Of a stretch of DNA of 64,000 nucleotides, positions 1-10,448 are shown piece after piece. The translations under genes and the position numbers were made by a program. Source of the DNA: Limonium bicolor (Eukaryota > Streptophyta > Magnoliopsida > Caryophyllales > Plumbaginaceae); contig CM041776.1 of assembly GCA_023374045.1 (NCBI GenBank), positions 318,457,925-318,521,924 on the forward strand, given 5' to 3'. Position 1 is the stretch's first letter; each line of letters begins with the position of its first letter. The notes under the pieces were generated by a model, which was not told the DNA's origin, did not search any database, and saw only the letters and a program-made list of their open reading frames with translations.

Positions 1-14
1 GCAAAACAAGACCC

Positions 15-284
15 TCATTCAGTCATTTTCACGAACAGTAAGTGTGCGGCGAGGATTGCTTGACGAAAAATGAAACCCACTAGCTTAGCTACACCCTCAA
101 AATTCAGTGCAGATCCAGGTTCAGACAGATCAGTTGCGCGTAAATGAGTATTGGTTTGTTCAGGGACTTGGTTACCATAACTGCCGTTAGTGCCGGAGTC
201 CTCTCTACTCTTACGTGCTGGTGGTACTTTCGCTTGGCAAGTCTCAGTTGAGCTCGATATGGCGGCGTCGTGGGAGACACCCAT
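15..284 (-). CDS. Hypothetical 89-residue ORF, unrecognised
   Basis: An open frame of 89 codons starts with an ATG in the MGVSHDAA context and is rich in Ser, Thr and Ala in its first half, with a hydrophobic stretch near the C-terminus (residues ~66-84). I recognise no domain. Upstream on the same strand lies a 27-bp triple repeat. The composition looks more coding-like than the neighbouring AT-rich DNA, but there is no second line of support, and it could be a transposon fragment cut by the window edge. Confidence 0.2.
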   Translation of the reverse strand: MGVSHDAAISSSTETCQAKVPPARKSREDSGTNGSYGNQVPEQTNTHLRATDLSEPGSALNFEGVAKLVGFIFRQAILAAHLLFVKMTE

Positions 285-350
285 ATTTTGTGAGTTTGCG
301 TTTTAGCGTTATTCTACGTACGACCTCGGGTGAGCTTGAGTTGAGGACCA

Positions 351-430
351 ACGGTGGCGTCGGAAATAAGGAGCAGAACGGCGGCGTCGGAAATAAGGAG
401 CAGAACGACGGCGTCGGAAGTGAGAAGCAG
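351..430. repeat. 27-bp tandem repeat, three units
   Basis: Three consecutive units (351-377, 378-404, 405-430) share the core GGCGTCGGAAATAAGGAGCA, and the third is diverged. The period is a multiple of three and would encode a GGVGNKEQN-type nonapeptide on the plus strand, but no longer plus-strand gene contains it. Confidence 0.8.
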
Positions 431-470
431 CACACTATATTAATACTATTGTTTTTAATTTAGGACATTT

Positions 471-1145
471 GTTCGGATATAATTATTATATATTAGTTAT
501 TTAATAATAAGTAAATCTAATTAAAAATATTCACTTAATTAAGTAAACAATTTTAATTGTGACATAAAATGCAAGAGAAAATGTGTCAAATAATTAAATT
601 ATTATCAAACCAATACTCAACATAAAAATAACCAATTTAACTAAAGAAAATACAAATTAAATCTATTCACTGAATAACCCGGTTATGCTACTTCTGGCCA
701 AGGATGCAAACCGATAGTACTGAAGAGTTTCGTGTGAGGAAGTCAATATCATGCCAAGAGGATCATCCCACCTTCACCAAGGCCACTACTATTAGCTGTT
801 CTCCTTTGCAAAGTGAGGATTCCATCCATATAAGAAGCAATACGTGAGAGATACAAGTATCTTTTGTACACTAGGTAAATTTACTTCTATGAGTCGGTGG
901 TGTTTCTAAGAAATAATAACAGATAATGAGACTTTAGCAGCAAATAACTGACAAACATCCATGAAGAATGGAAAGTTGAGCTTAGATTTGCATTTATATA
1001 GCACATCCAAATGCTGTCATTTGCCTGGTAGAGAATGCACACGCATAGATATAGATCAGGCAGGACTAATATATAGAAGCATATGGATGCAAGAAAATGT
1101 AAATTGGCAGATCTATTGTCACTGGCCATGTGAAGGTACCACATG
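471..1145. other. AT-rich spacer, no gene seen
   Basis: AT-rich sequence with only short, unconvincing open frames. No transposon terminus or coding pattern was recognised. Confidence 0.5.
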
Positions 1146-1166
1146 ATATATATATATATATATATA
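1146..1166. repeat. (AT)n microsatellite
   Basis: Uninterrupted AT dinucleotide run of about ten units. Confidence 0.9.
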
Positions 1167-1430
1167 GTTTGTGGTACTACGGGTTTTTTTTAGATAATTA
1201 TAGGCACAAGGCCCAAATTGTCACAAGGGCGGAAGTACAATGGTTCTCAAAGACCAAAAACACAAAGCAAAACATACATATCAAAATCTACAAACCATAC
1301 AAGCCAATGAGCGGTTTACAGCCTAGGAGCGGTGGTTCCTATAGAGATACTATGATAACTAATCATCGTTTCGAAGAGTTTGAGGAGGAAAACAATGATA
1401 CCAGTACCATAATGCAAGGTGTACTATATT

Positions 1431-2243
1431 CACTAGTAGAAAAATACCCTAATGGAGCGGTTGTTTGGTACCTATGGCAGCGGTTGAAAACCACATTAAG
1501 AATAATATTTTGATACCACATTTTGTTGTATTCTAGCATAATATCAACTAAAGTTTTTAGCATTATTAGTCAGTAGCAATTTCAAAATTGAATTATATAC
1601 ATATCACACATTCAAATTATAAGAGAATTATAATTTTGCTATCACTTAAAAATATTAGCTATCATTTTTTATAATTTAGCAAAATATTAGCCATAATCTC
1701 ATTAACATCATTAATCGGTAGCAATTTCATAATTAAAGATAGTAACAATTTTTATGCTTGCTAAAAATATTCGCTACCGACACCCAAACAGTAGCAGAAC
1801 GGCAACCGTGATGAGTGTTAGTAGCAATTTTATTAACTTAGCTTATCTATTTGGTAGTAGCAACTTTTAGTAGCAATTTAGCTACTAATTATAATATTTT
1901 TCGCTACTGCTGCTTTAATAGTGGCACAATAGCTACCATGATTGAATTAGCCACATCTTGCAGTAGCTATTCCGTAATTTAGCTACCAACATTGGTAGCT
2001 AAATTGTTCTTACAAAAAGAACCAAGATGAAATCAAAAATAGCTACTACTAATGGTAGCAGTCTTGTCAGGCAATAGCGATTTGACTTCTGTTTAAAAAA
2101 TCTAGCTACCATTGTCGTTGTTGTAGCAAAATAGACACCACTATGTTAGTACCATTAAAAATCAGTAGCAATTTTTGAAAGTAGCTACCAATATATGTGT
2201 GGTAGCAAATCATTGGTAGCTAAATCTGTTTTTTCTTGTAGTG
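1431..2243. mobile_element. CACTA-type termini with subterminal repeats, non-autonomous
   Basis: The right edge at 2243 ends in TTTTTTCTTGTAGTG, the inverted form of the CACTACAAGAAAA terminus typical of CACTA (En/Spm) transposons. The inside of that edge (~1560-2230) is crowded with TAGCTACC/GGTAGCTA and GTAGCAATTT motifs in both orientations, as expected for subterminal transposase-binding repeats. At 1431 a CACTAGTAGAAAAA motif looks like a left terminus, but its sequence differs from the right one and no 3-bp target duplication matches (ATT versus AAT). The interval may therefore be the abutted ends of two different elements. It has no coding capacity. A closely related right end lies at 54616. 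Confidence 0.45.
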
Positions 2244-2256
2244 AATTGGACATATA

Positions 2257-2545
2257 GAACGTTTATAAAGCGCAGTTTATTCGAGCGACGCAAATGAACT
2301 AACATTTTAAATGACGCTTCCAAAGCGTTCTTTATACTATCTTTAAAGAACGCTTATTTGCAAAGCGTTCTTTATAATGCGAGAAAGATGACGACATGAA
2401 AAACGTTTTAGCCTAGAAAGTGTTCTTTATGCTTAGACAAAAACAACGCTTATATGTGATAAGCGTTTCTTATAATGGTTGGCGGGAGAGCATAAAGAAC
2501 GCTTATATGCATAAACGTTCTTTATATCTTCCTTTTAAATTTTTT
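2257..2545. repeat. Subterminal repeats, left border
   Basis: About ten copies of AAGCGTTCTTTAT or its complement ATAAAGAACGCTT, some paired as short hairpins (for example at 2322-2375). The same motif recurs at 22798-22916, about 20 kb away. Confidence 0.7.
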
Positions 2546-3012
2546 TTTCTTCAGAAATCTCTGTTCCAACAAATGCTACAGATATATCATTACATCAGAT
2601 CAATGCATTGTTGCATTTTCAACACAGCAGAATCCATCACAACAAACTATAACAGAGAAATTAAATCTATACGAATTCAGTTTACAGCAAAACACATCAG
2701 ATCCCAGGCCAATTGCAACAAATTAATCAGCTAGTATATATTAGTACCAAATTAACAGAGATTTGCTAGTATTACCAAACATGCAGACAAAACTTAATTA
2801 CAATTAAAATCCAAACACAGATGGAAGCTAGCTACTAAGTACTTATGTTTGTACTGCAATCTGTAGAAATTTGATAATGCAAGAAACTTCATTTTTCAAC
2901 ACAATGCAAGTACTGTAGTTGAACTCATGGGGAACAAACTGCATTTACAGGTGCAAATTGGTTCAGTTCAGACACAACTTCAAAGAAGAAAAGAAATAGC
3001 TGCAGCGCGTAC
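2546..3012. other. AT-rich 3' flank of the Ulp1-like gene
   Basis: No gene seen. The interval lies between the subterminal repeats and the stop codon of the minus-strand protease gene and is probably its 3' UTR and transposon filler. Confidence 0.4.
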
Positions 3013-3141
3013 TCATGACTTCTGCTGATCTTCATCATCATAAGCTATTGATTTCGTCCAGTAATTGCACATGTGATCCTTGACAAACTCTAGATCGGCA
3101 AGTGAATAAGTAGCTCCTTGTTTTTCGAAGAAGTCAGTAAG
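3013..3141 (-). pseudogene. Last exon of C48 (Ulp1-like) protease gene of the CACTA-like element
   Basis: A 129-nt exon follows a clear acceptor (TGTGCAG) and ends in TGA. It encodes 42 residues beginning LTDFFEKQG, which continue in phase 0 from the catalytic-Cys exon at 8446-8544. The intron between the two exons now holds the whole 5.2-kb copia element. Its content matches the region just downstream of the catalytic Cys in plant transposon Ulp1 domains, which is short and acidic-ended. Assignment rests on splice phase and position more than on motifs. Confidence 0.55.
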
Positions 3142-3201
3142 CTGCACACAAGAATTATAAAAGCAATTAAGTACACCATTTAAACATATCCAACCATGCA
3201 C

Positions 3202-3490
3202 TGTAAATCGAGAAGGAAAGATTGAGAAGGCGGAGAAGGAGATTCGGAGGAAGGCGAAGCCGATCGATGAGGAATCGAGGGCGAAGCCGTGAGAGGGAAG
3301 CGGAGAACGAAGAAGAATATACTCAATGTTATTATTCGCCAGTAAGGTCGGGAGAAACCCGAAACATATATACAGAAAGATATTACCGTTGCTAAACGGA
3401 CTAAAGAACTAATGACCGTTTAAGAAAGAGATTAGAAGAAATAAAAGAGAATGAAGAGAATAAGCCTAAGAGAATAAGCCTATCCTAACA
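3202..3490 (-). repeat. 3' LTR of the copia element
   Basis: 289 bp; on the plus strand it starts TGTAAATCGAGAAGG and ends CTATCCTAACA. It adjoins the polypurine tract on its right. Confidence 0.95.
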
Positions 3491-3501
3491 CCCCCCCTCA
3501 A
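3491..3501 (-). other. Polypurine tract of the copia element
   Basis: Reads TTGAGGGGGGG on the minus strand immediately upstream of the 3' LTR; primes plus-strand DNA synthesis. Confidence 0.8.
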
Positions 3502-3516
3502 ACCTAAGAAAGGGAA

Positions 3517-6500
3517 CTACTTTGTTAGGTTTGAAGTGTGTAACATTCCCATTGATGAGAGTTGCTGCTGATAATTCTTTCCTGTTAGGGACTTTGTGAG
3601 CATGTCCGCTTTCTGATGAGTGTTGGAGATGTGAACGACGTCTATGAGACCTGCTTGAATTTGATCACGAACGTAGTGAACATCGATTTCAATATGCTTT
3701 GTGCGTTCGTGAAGAACGGGATTGTGAGCAATGTAGACCGCCGATTTATTGTCACATTTTACCGGAATGGGAGTGATGTCATCGATGCCAAGCTCACTGA
3801 GGAGACGGGATAGCCAAGCCAATTCGGTGGTGACACGTCGGAGAGCTCGGTATTCGGCTTCAACAGAGGAAAGGGAGACGGAAGCTTGTTTCTTGGATTT
3901 CCAAGAAATTGGAGATCCGCCGAATAAGATGTAGTATCCACTGATAGACCTGCGAGAAATAGGACAAGAAGCCCAATCAGAGTCGCAGTAGGCTAACAAA
4001 GAAAAATCAGATTCGTTATTTAAAAAAATGCCATAACCGAGAGTCCCTTTGATGTATTGGAGAACATGGATGGCGGCATCCCAATGGCATTGGCAAGGAT
4101 TTTGGTTGAATTGGCTTAGAAGCTGAACACTGAAGTTAAGATCCGGACGGGTGTTGATGAGGTAGTTCAACTTGCCAATCAGACGACGGTAGGCGGTAGC
4201 ATCAGGGAGGAGAGGACCGTCTTGTAAGAGAAGTTTGGTGCCAGGAGAGAGAGGGCTAGCAACGGGCCGCTTGGAATTGATATCGTAGTCAATGAGAAGA
4301 TCTGTGGCAAATCTGGTCTGAGTTATGCCGACACCATGGGAATTGTAATGAAACTCGAGCCCAAGGAAGTATGTAAGATTGCCAAGATCTTTGATTTTGA
4401 AAGCATCATGTAGAGTGTTCTTGACTTGGAGAATCTTGGTATCATCGTTCCCACACAGAAGGATGTCATCAACATAAACTCCAAGAAAGAGGATGGAATT
4501 GCCATGACTCCATTTGAATAAGGAATGATCATTATCTGAAAGAATGAAACCAAGATTAGTAAGACTAGTTGAAAGTTTTGCATACCACTGGCGAGAGGCC
4601 TGTTTCAAACCATATAAAGATTTTTGTAGCTTGCATACAAAACCGTTGGGGGCTTCTAAACCATCTGGGATTTTCATGTAGATCTCCTCGTGAAGGTGTC
4701 CATGAATAAACGCATTGTTGATGTCGAGTTGATGAATGATCCAATGTCGTTTCATGGCAACGCTTACTAAGGTTCGAATGGTTGTCATTTTGACAACCGG
4801 GGAGAAAGTTTCATGAAAATCCACTCCTTCCTTTTGCGTGAACCCACAGACGACTAAACGGGCTTTGTATTGATCAATGGATCCATCGGCCTTGTGCTTG
4901 GTGCGGTAAACCCATTTGCAAGAGATGCACCTTTTTCCTTTAGGAAGTTTAACGAGAGTCCATGTTTTGTTTTCTTAAGAGCTTGAAGCTCATAATCCAT
5001 GGCTTTTCTCCATTCAGAATATTGGATGGCGATGTGATAAGAAGAGGGCTCAAGAGGACACTGCACTTGAACCTGAGAGCACAAAACTTGAGAAGGAATA
5101 AAATCAGTAAGAGTATTTAAAGAAGGTAACAAAATTGGCCTAGAATGCTCAAGTCTAGTGGACAAGAGATGAGTGAAAGGGTCACTGCCAACTTGATTAC
5201 ATTCGTAATCTGCCAAGCGAACCGGTATTTGTTTTGGGCGCGTGGAACGACGAAGAAGAGGAGGCCCAGAAGTGTTTGGAGTTTTATCGTGACCCAGATC
5301 TGTGTCGTTGGCCTGCTCCATGTCGGATAAAGGGGGAGCAAAATCAGTTGCAGCCGGTTGGTTTTCTGATAAAGAAAAGGTGGGAGAATTGTCATTGTCT
5401 GTGGGCTCCAGCGTAATATCATCAGAGGCTTGATGATCCGAATCGGGATTGAGATTGACAAGGGTATTGGGGTTAGGTTGTGGTGGACCAGGCCCATCTT
5501 TATTACTTTCAAAAAATAAGTTGTCGTCCGCGTCCTCGCTAGAAACAACAGGAAAGAACGGGGAATCGTTCTGGGCCGGCTCGGTGGACTGTGAAGATTG
5601 TTCTTGCAGAGGAAAAATTTCTTCAAAGAAGGTTAAGTCGCGGCTTGTGATGACCTTCTTATCTTCGAGAAGAAGAATGCGGTGTCCCTTCTTGCATAAG
5701 CCTAGCCCGAGATAAAAACCCCTTTGAGCCCACGTTGATTCAAACTTGCTTCGATTAGATTGCCCAGTGTGATAAACAAGGAACCGAAAGTTTGATACTG
5801 CTCAAATTAGGAGTGGAACCCATACAAAAATTCATAGGGAGACAAACCATTTAGAGTGAAGAAGAGGTATTCTATTAATAAGGAATGTGCCATGAGAACA
5901 CTTTCACCCCCAATATGTAATGTCAAGCCCCGATTGAAAAATAAAGCACGAGCGGTTTCGAGCAAATAACGATGTTTTCTTTCAACCACTCCATTTTTGG
6001 AGAGTATAGACACATGTGGTTTGATGAATGATCCCTTTCTCATGAAAAAAATCTTGCAAAACTCTAGATAATCCCATTCATACGCATTATCCGACCGGAC
6101 AATTTTACAAAACTTATTAAATTGTCTCTTAATCATGCATATGAAATTTTGTATGTGTTGAGTCGTCGCTTCAGATTTTGATTTCATGAGAAGAACCCAA
6201 GTGGATCTACTAGCATCATCAACAAATAGTTAAAAAATAACGACTACCATCATGATTTATAGTAGAGCAAGGACCCCATGTGTCAACATGAATGAGATCA
6301 AAACAATGCTTTGATTTATTATCAGAATGGGGAAAAGGCATCCTATGGCCATTGGCCCTAAAACAAACGTCACAAACAAAGTTATCAGGAATCTCATGTT
6401 TTTTAATAAGGTCCATATGAACCATCTTATTCAACGGAGGATGACCCATCCTTCTATGCAATGTCAAAACACGGGAATTACAAGCATGAACAGAAAGTTT

Positions 6501-8059
6501 TTCATTACAAGTATTGGACAAATCACGCAGAAGTTTGACATCCAAGAAATATAAACCATCCCTTTGATATCCAATCAGCTTTCTATTCTTCCAAGTAGGG
6601 GCCTGCAAATAGCAGGCATTAGAATCAAAAGAGACCACACTATCCTTCTGTTGAACCAATTTACTAACAGAGACAAGTGAGAGTTTAAAGTTTGGAACAT
6701 GTAAAACATTCTCTAATCTGAATCCATCAGTAGCAGTAAGCATAGCAGTTCCATCACACTAATAGTTTCAACATTTCCATTTGGCAGAGTAACATAACTC
6801 ACATTAGATTTTCGTTTTCTATCAATCAGAAGAGATTCATTCCCAATCAAATGTTCACTAGCACCGGAATCTAGAAGCCATTCATTATCATTACAGTTAC
6901 GAAATGATTATAGCATCTAGAAGAAACAATACCTGCAAATTGGGATTCTCTTTCACAACTGAAAACATTGTTGCTGGAAGCACCCTTATCAGACAGTTTT
7001 CCTGTCTGTTCAAGCAAATTGCAGAGTTTAGTGAGTTTATCAATGTTAGAAACTGAAAGACTCTTTGTACCTTCAGCCTTTTTACCAACAAAATTCGCAT
7101 TGGAGTTGTTCTTAGATCCCTTCCACCAGTCGGGATAACCGCATAATTCGAAAACATCCACTCTTGAGATGCCCAGTTTTCCCGCAGTGTGTGCAAACAC
7201 TGGTACTCTTTTCCCGGTACCATCCTTTCTGTATTTGCTTCTTTCACCAAAAGTCCCTTCTGTTTTGCTGTTGTTAGCGAAGGAAACACCAGAGGCTTCA
7301 TTCTCACCCTTTCTGTTGATCCGCTGCCTTTCTTCTTGAAGAATGATGGCATAAGCCGAATCCAGACTGGGCAAGGGTTTCTTCATGAGAAGATTGCCCC
7401 TGATATTGATAAATTCCTCATGCAGACCCAACAAAAACTGAAACAACTTCTGATTCTCAGAGTGTTTGGCGATTTTCTCGCTATATCCACATACGCAAGT
7501 ACCGATGTTTGTCATAGCAGCGATGTCATCCCAAATACTCGTAAGCTTTGTGAAATACTCAGTGACAGTGGAATTACCTTGCTCGATTCTGGATAGGTCT
7601 CTGTTGAGTTTGAAGAGTCTGGTTCCGTCGATCTGGTCAAATCTGCGAATTAGGCGCTTCCACATATCAAATGCGGTGGAACAAGAGACGAGACTGTCTC
7701 CGATGCTACTTTCGACCGAAGCGAGAATCCAAGATCTTACAAGGCCATCGCATCTGTCCCAAGCATCCCTTTGCCCTTTTGGAACCTTCGATCTCTTAGA
7801 GTACCATCAATGATCTTTATCTTGTTTTTTTAGCTAACAAACAGATCTCGATCTTCCTTTTCCAGTTTTGAAACCTTTTTACCGTCGAATTTTGTTGACG
7901 TGAGCTGGACTCCCGGTGTTTCTGAGTTGGATACAACTAGTGGATCTGCATCAAGCCGACGCTTGCTTCTTCTTCTGTCGACGATTTCTTCTTCATCTTC
8001 AGAGGATTCTCTTCGTCGTCATTGAGGTCGTCGTCTTCTTCATCAGACTCGGAAGACAT
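3517..8059 (-). pseudogene. Disrupted copia gag-pol polyprotein
   Basis: Reading from an ATG at 8059, the domains are in copia order. First come an acidic N-terminus and a gag region (best frame 6871-7665). Then follow an aspartic protease core LDSGASEH (about 6830-6890), a gag-pre-integrase HHCC region with the integrase start (6219-6743), the integrase core (5807-6187), and RT plus RNase H. RT/RNase H is the longest intact piece (3517-4824, 435 residues), with YVDD near residue 118 and the SKKQASVSLSSVEAEYRA RNase H region. The frame changes or stops near 7900, 6870, 6200, 5700 and 4850, and the CCHC knuckle near 7150-7200 is split between frames. A close match is the RE1-like family of plant copia elements. 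Given nearly identical LTRs, the damage is either recent or partly sequencing error. Confidence 0.85.
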
Positions 8060-8093
8060 TTTGTGAAGTTAGGGTTAGAATGCGGTCGTTACC

Positions 8094-8105
8094 GCTCTGA
8101 TACCA
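8094..8105 (-). other. Primer-binding site of the copia element (initiator tRNA-Met)
   Basis: Minus strand reads TGGTATCAGAGC directly next to the 5' LTR. Confidence 0.9.
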
Positions 8106-8394
8106 TGTAAATCAAGAAGGAAAGATTGAGAAGGGGAGAAGGAGATTCGGAGGAAGGCGAAGCCGATCGATGAGGAATCGAGGGCGAAGCCGTGAGAGGG
8201 AAGCGGAGGAACGAAGAAGAAGATACTCAATGTTATTATTCGCCAGTAAGGTCGGGAGAAACCCGAAACATATATACAGAAAGATATTACCGTTGCTAAA
8301 CGGACTAAAGAACTAATGACCGTTTAAGAAAGAGATTAGAAGAAATAAAAGAGAATGAAGAGAATAAGCCTAAGAGAATAAGCCTATCCTAACA
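8106..8394 (-). repeat. 5' LTR of the copia element
   Basis: 289 bp; near-identical to 3202-3490, with two substitutions and two single-base indels by eye. Contains the element's promoter by position. Confidence 0.95.
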
Positions 8395-8445
8395 TGCACA
8401 ACAAGTTAAATTTACTAATTCAAACACAAGACTTATAATACGTAC

Positions 8446-8712
8446 TTCATTGACATTGCGGACTCTATCGATGTTGGACACGATTTCGTACATGTATCGC
8501 ATCACAAAATATCCACAACTGCTGCTATCCGGTTGCCTGGGACACTATTTTCAATAAAATTATATTATTAATTATATATATATACACACTAATATACAAA
8601 ATATATTTACGTATGCATGAGTAAATAGAATGTTTTTTACCTTTTTCAAATACTGTACATTCAAAGGAGAATTCCTTTGCCCGACACTGCACATACCTTC
8701 TCTAAAACCACT
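8446..8712 (-). pseudogene. Two exons of the C48 protease gene, including the catalytic Cys
   Basis: Exon 8641-8712 (acceptor TTTCAG, donor GTAAAA) and exon 8446-8544 (acceptor AAATAG, donor GTACGT) are in phase with each other. The second begins CPRQPDSSSCGYFVMRYM, the classic C48 motif, in which Gln of PRQ forms the oxyanion hole and Cys of SSCGYF (codon 8515-8517) is the nucleophile. The first exon's leading T completes an AAT codon left open by the exon ending at 18690, although a 9.9-kb MULE now separates them. C48 enzymes cleave SUMO or related modifiers; whether this copy was ever active is unknown. Confidence 0.75.
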
Positions 8713-8769
8713 GAAATTAATTAAAACAAGCATTTAAGTGACAAGTAATGAAATAGTTTATAATTTTAT

Positions 8770-8866
8770 CTGGGTTGCTATTCGCAGTACAAAATTACTA
8801 ATCACCGCAGTACAAAATTTTTTAATTCATATTGACGTTGTACACATGTAATAATGTCGTGTTGTA
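8770..8866 (+). repeat. MULE left terminal inverted repeat
   Basis: Mirror of 18553-18648. Contains GCAGTACAAAAT twice, probably transposase-binding sequence. Confidence 0.9.
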
Positions 8867-9140
8867 ACTCTTGTTTTTTTAAAAAAATAATTTCTTGAGC
8901 GTAAACAGTAAAAAACACTCTGATTGTTACAAAACATTATAAACCCGTATAAAAGACGTTAAACCCCTTTTTAAGCGCATTTAAACGTTATAATAGTGAC
9001 TCCACATAAGTTAATGACATTTTATGTTGTGTTTAACTAAATTACAAACATTGTTACACTTTCAGAACGTTGTATTGAAATCGCAATTGAAACGTCCAAA
9101 ATTGAAAAACGTCAAAATTTCGGGTAAAAAAACGCTGTAC
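8867..9140. other. MULE subterminal spacer
   Basis: AT-rich filler with several AAACGT/ACGTT motifs; no gene seen. Confidence 0.4.
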
Positions 9141-9148
9141 TATATATA
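9141..9148 (+). promoter_or_regulatory. TATA box upstream of the PMD gene
   Basis: TATATATA is followed by a pyrimidine-rich leader (CTCTCTCC tracts to ~9230), a typical plant 5' UTR, and then a candidate donor TTTTCGGTGAGT near 9311. Confidence 0.5.
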
Positions 9149-9439
9149 GGTAACCTCCGCCTTATTTCTTCATTTCTCTCTTACTCACTCTCTCCTTCTC
9201 TCTCTCCTCTCTCTCTTTCATCTGATCCTCCCTTCTACCTGCCGGAGCCGCCGCCGGAGCCGCCACCCGCCGCCGCCAACCACCGCCGGACCACCGTCGG
9301 AAAAATTTTCGGTGAGTTTTTCGTTTTTTTTTTCAACTTATAGATTTGGGTGTCCTGAGTATGAATTTGGTGTTAGTTTTTGAAATTCAACATCATTTGA
9401 GCTAGATCTAGCAAGAAAAATTCGGAGGAAAACTTGAAA

Positions 9440-9745
9440 ATTTTGAAAAAAAAGAATACAGGGCGAGCCCTGGTGGTGCTCGATCTGGACAGAGGCGAGC
9501 AGTAGCGCTGCTCGGTTGGGCTGGGGCGAGGAAAGTCGCTGCTCGTGTTGGGCTGGGGGAGGAGGCGCGGAGCTCGGATGACACCCAGGCGAGGAAGACA
9601 CGGCTCGCGGCCTCGTTGTCCAACGGCCCAGGCAGCGCGAGTAGCTGGGCTGCTCGATGAGGAAAGGGCGAGGACCAGGAGGGCTCGTGGGCGGAGAATT
9701 AGAGTAGTGGTGGTCCTCGGGTTGCAGACGGGCGAGTAGCACAGC
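9440..9745. other. GC-rich island inside the MULE
   Basis: A sharply GC-rich stretch with repeated GGGCGAG and GCTGCTCG words lies between AT-rich neighbours, in the presumed first intron or leader of the PMD gene. No protein family recognised in either direction. It could be captured host DNA or 5' UTR. Confidence 0.35.
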
Positions 9746-9759
9746 TACTCGACCCAGTA

Positions 9760-10200
9760 TTTATTTATTTATTTTTTTAAAATTTTAATATTTTTATGTT
9801 TTTTTTAAATGTTTTAATTTGTTTATTTTTATATTATAGTATTGTGAATGATTTTTAAATGTTTTAATTGTATTTTTTTTTGAATTCTAACTAATATGTG
9901 AATGATTTATAAATATTTGAAATTTTTTTTGAATTGTAATATTGTGAATGATTTTTTAACTAATATTGTGAATGATTTATAAATATTTGAATTTTTTTTC
10001 AATTGTAATATTGTGAATGATATGATTATAAATGTTTGAATTTTTATGTTATAGTATTGTGAATGATTTTTAAATGTTTTAATTTGTTATTTTTTTGAAT
10101 TCTAACTATATGTGAATGATTTATAAATATTTGAATTTTTTTTGAATTGTAATATTGTGAATGATATGATTATAAATGTTTGAATTTTTATGTTATGAAT
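9760..10200. repeat. Degenerate AT-rich tandem repeats (probable intron)
   Basis: Variants of TATTGTGAATGATTTATAAA recur about every 50-70 bp at least six times. It sits between the leader and the PMD coding exons. Confidence 0.6.
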
Positions 10201-10448
10201 GAGGGATATAACTGTGTGATTATTCGTATGGACAGTGAGGTCGTCTGAAAAAGCAGTGAGAATGTCACGAAGAGGAAGAATAAAGACCGGGGTGCGGAGC
10301 AGGCTATGACGGCCTCGTACCGTCGTCGTGCACATGTTCCTGGTGAAGGGCCGAGTAATCCTGCCCCCCGCATGGAAGCAGCACGCCATTCATCTTTCCA
10401 TCCGGGTCAATCTTCCAAGACCCGGCGTTTCAAGTACCAGCACCACCA

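Larger units (their letters stand above)
3202..8394 (-). mobile_element. Full-length Ty1-copia LTR retrotransposon, young insertion
   Basis: Two 289-bp LTRs (3202-3490 and 8106-8394) flank a copia-ordered gag-protease-integrase-RT-RNase H region on the minus strand. The element is bounded by a perfect 5-bp target duplication TGCAC (3197-3201 and 8395-8399). The LTRs begin TG and end CA, and differ at only about four positions by eye. A primer-binding site complementary to initiator tRNA-Met and a G-rich polypurine tract are in place. The element sits inside an intron of the C48-protease gene. Its polyprotein is broken at several sites, so it is not autonomous as read. Confidence 0.95.
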
